From: Bacteroidales bacterium
GTDB lineage: Bacteria > Bacteroidota > Bacteroidia > Bacteroidales > GCA-2748055
DNA length: 8,127 nt
Direction of reading: 5' to 3'
NCBI GenBank assembly: GCA_024763595.1
Contig: JANTFK010000127.1
Coordinates: forward strand, 1 to 8,127
Part shown: positions 6,643 to 8,127 of the stretch, piece after piece
How the letters are laid out: each line of letters starts with the position of its first letter
Numbering within the stretch: position 1 is the first letter of the stretch
The notes under the pieces: model-generated
What the model was told of the DNA's origin: nothing
The model's database searches: none
What the model saw: only the letters and a program-made list of their open reading frames with translations
Program-made: the position numbers and the translations under genes

Positions 6643-8073
6643 TCATCGTTGCTTTTTATTCCAGAACTTCTCGATTTCCTCCAGGCTCTTTCCTTTGGTT
6701 TCCGGGACCATCCGGTAGAAAAAGAGCGTTGCAATAAAGCAAACCCCGGAAAAGGCAAAAAATCCTGTATTCATTCCTGCCCGGGACACGAACCATGGAA
6801 AGAGGAAAGCTGTACTGAAATTGGTGGCCCAGTTTGCAAAAGTTGCCACAGACATGGCACGTCCCCTTATACGGTTGGGGTAGATCTCTCCCAGAAGGAC
6901 CCATATCACGGCATTGATGGAAAAGGCCAGGCTTGCCATGTAAATTCCGAGCATAATCACGATCCATATACCCTGTGTGGCTGAGAAGGAGAACATTGCA
7001 CCGATGATCAGCAGAGAAATAAATACAGCAGTCATCCCCCCTATAAGCAAGGGCCTGCGTCCCCAGTTATCGATTTTCCACAGAGCCAGGGCTGTAAAAA
7101 CAAAGTTGATCAGGCCGATGGCCACCTGGAATTTCAGGGCATTGTCCAGATTATACCCGGCGTTGCCCAGTATGTCCGGCCCGTAATAGACGATGATATT
7201 CACACCGGTAAATTGACCGAACACAGAGAGTCCGATACCCACAATCAATGCAAGCCGGATACCTGGTTTAAACAGCTCGGTGAACGTCCCCCGTTTTTCC
7301 GAAACCGATTCGTGGATTGCAGCAAGCTCCGCCCTGGCAATGGATTCTCCACCCAGTTTCCTCAGTATTTGAAACCCTTGTTCTTCTTTCCCTTCTTTGA
7401 TCAGCCATCGCGGGCTTTCCGGAATAACCAGCAGCAGGGAGAAGAACAATAAAGCAGGAAGCATTTCCGCACCGAACATGGCCCGCCATACTTCGAAAAC
7501 CATTACCTGGTTCCAAATCCCGCTCCCTCCGGTGTCCGGACTGTGGTTTTGCGAGAATCCCAGTAACTCCCAGTTGGAAAAATAGGCCAGCAATATCCCT
7601 ATGACAATAGACATCTGGTAGAGAGCCACCAGGCGTCCCCTGATCTTCGGAGGCGAAAACTCGGAAATAAACATGGGGGCCAGTACCGATGCTATTCCAA
7701 TCCCCACTCCCCCCACCAACCGGGCAGGGATCAGCAGGTTGAAAGTCGGGGAAATGGCTGATCCCAGCGCCGAGATAAAGAACAGCATGGCCGAAAGGAT
7801 CAGAACCGGGCGGCGGCCATACCTGTCGCCCAGTAGACCGGCCACCAGTGACCCTGCAATGGCACCGATCAGCGCCGAACTGCCAAACCATCCCACTGCA
7901 ATTTTATCCAGTACAAACTGGTTTTCCACCATGGAAATGGTACCTGAAATGACCGCCGTGTCAAATCCGAAAAGCACACCTCCCAGCGAAGCAACAAAAC
8001 AGACAAGCGCCAGGTAGGATCCGCTTCCCTTATCTTCTATTGCCGCGGGTCTCTTCAACATAGCGAATCTCAT
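6643..8073 (-). CDS. MFS sugar porter (sugar:proton symporter)
   Basis: Twelve-helix inner-membrane transporter of the major facilitator superfamily sugar porter family (XylE/GalP type), expected to import a sugar with protons. From the ATG at 8073 it has 476 residues, normal for the family. The signature motifs are in order: GVLFGFDTAVISG (32-44), GDRYGRRP (82-89, loop 2-3), PESPRW (218-223, end of the first half), GQFTGVNIIVYYGP (286-299, sugar-binding helix 7), DNWGRRP (335-341, the repeat of the loop motif) and PETKGKSLEEIE (457-468). The ATG is preferred because it comes 1 nt after the upstream gene's TGA. An in-frame TTG at 8106 and a second ATG at 8061 are alternatives. The stop abuts a lyase-gene remnant. 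The substrate is not readable; in Bacteroides the sialic acid transporter NanT is an MFS protein, but the motifs here are of the general sugar porter kind. Confidence 0.92.
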   Translation of the reverse strand: MRFAMLKRPAAIEDKGSGSYLALVCFVASLGGVLFGFDTAVISGTISMVENQFVLDKIAVGWFGSSALIGAIAGSLVAGLLGDRYGRRPVLILSAMLFFISALGSAISPTFNLLIPARLVGGVGIGIASVLAPMFISEFSPPKIRGRLVALYQMSIVIGILLAYFSNWELLGFSQNHSPDTGGSGIWNQVMVFEVWRAMFGAEMLPALLFFSLLLVIPESPRWLIKEGKEEQGFQILRKLGGESIARAELAAIHESVSEKRGTFTELFKPGIRLALIVGIGLSVFGQFTGVNIIVYYGPDILGNAGYNLDNALKFQVAIGLINFVFTALALWKIDNWGRRPLLIGGMTAVFISLLIIGAMFSFSATQGIWIVIMLGIYMASLAFSINAVIWVLLGEIYPNRIRGRAMSVATFANWATNFSTAFLFPWFVSRAGMNTGFFAFSGVCFIATLFFYRMVPETKGKSLEEIEKFWNKKQR

Positions 8074-8074
8074 T

Positions 8075-8127
8075 TCAGGATCTTTGCTTTTTTTGCATCG
8101 ATTCAAGTATCTGCCATCCCTGTAGCA
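8075..8127 (-). CDS. C-terminal tail of an upstream gene (partial)
   Basis: One frame is open from the window edge to a TGA at 8077-8075 and reads LQGWQILESMQKKQRS. The stop is 1 nt before the MFS ATG (TGA-A-ATG), the tight coupling seen elsewhere in this operon, which supports it as a real gene end. Sixteen residues with a helical look are too few to name a family. The alternative is that this frame is non-coding and the MFS gene starts at the TTG at 8106 or earlier, because the MFS frame is also open to the window edge. Confidence 0.5.
   Translation of the reverse strand, partial: LQGWQILESMQKKQRS

Noticed and set aside
7268..7891. 207-codon open frame on the minus strand overlapping the MFS gene
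   Set aside because: The MFS frame has all sugar porter motifs across this stretch; the other frame gives a glycine-, arginine- and cysteine-rich product typical of a GC-rich shadow frame.
8074..8106. TTG start for the MFS transporter, 11 residues upstream
   Set aside because: The extension would overlap the apparent C-terminus of the upstream gene, and the ATG at 8073, 1 nt after that gene's stop, fits operon spacing and family length better.

Overview
The window is a single-direction gene block: every supportable gene lies on the minus strand, so transcription runs from 8127 towards 1. The gene families, a Tat-exported glycoside-hydrolase-like protein, a Kelch 'cyclically permuted mutarotase' type protein, the near absence of Shine-Dalgarno sequences and the 1-12 nt gene spacing all suggest a member of Bacteroidota. 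No rRNA or marker gene is present to confirm this. No tRNA, CRISPR array, insertion sequence, SusC/SusD pair or regulator gene was seen.

In order of transcription: (a) 8127-8075, last codons of an unidentified gene; (b) 8073-6643, an intact MFS sugar porter; (c) 6642-6448, the last 64 codons of a dihydrodipicolinate synthase (DapA)/N-acetylneuraminate lyase superfamily gene whose remainder is missing, a remnant; (d) 6435-5401, a secreted Kelch beta-propeller resembling sialic acid mutarotase (NanM/YjhT); (e) 5331-4441, an intact aldolase of the DapA/NanA superfamily, lyase-like rather than DapA-like in its active site; (f) 4429-2243, a Tat-exported putative glycoside hydrolase with a beta-galactosidase-trimerisation-like domain; (g) 2239-1759, a decayed gene with a signal peptide and a DUF4838-like N-terminus, broken by a stop at codon 5 and by loss of frame; (h) 1747-68, an intact sodium:solute symporter; (i) 65-1, the signal sequence of another exported protein that runs out of the window.

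Taken together this looks like a catabolic operon for an unusual sugar acid, possibly sialic acid or another 2-keto-3-deoxy sugar acid: the exported hydrolase would free it, the Kelch protein could equilibrate its anomers, one of two transporters would import it, and the aldolase would split it to pyruvate and an aldehyde sugar. That assignment is inference from family and context. The best leads are the two decayed enzyme genes in an otherwise tight operon (a second lyase-family gene and a DUF4838-like gene), which suggest the pathway has been trimmed recently, and the altered pyruvate-binding motif of the surviving aldolase.
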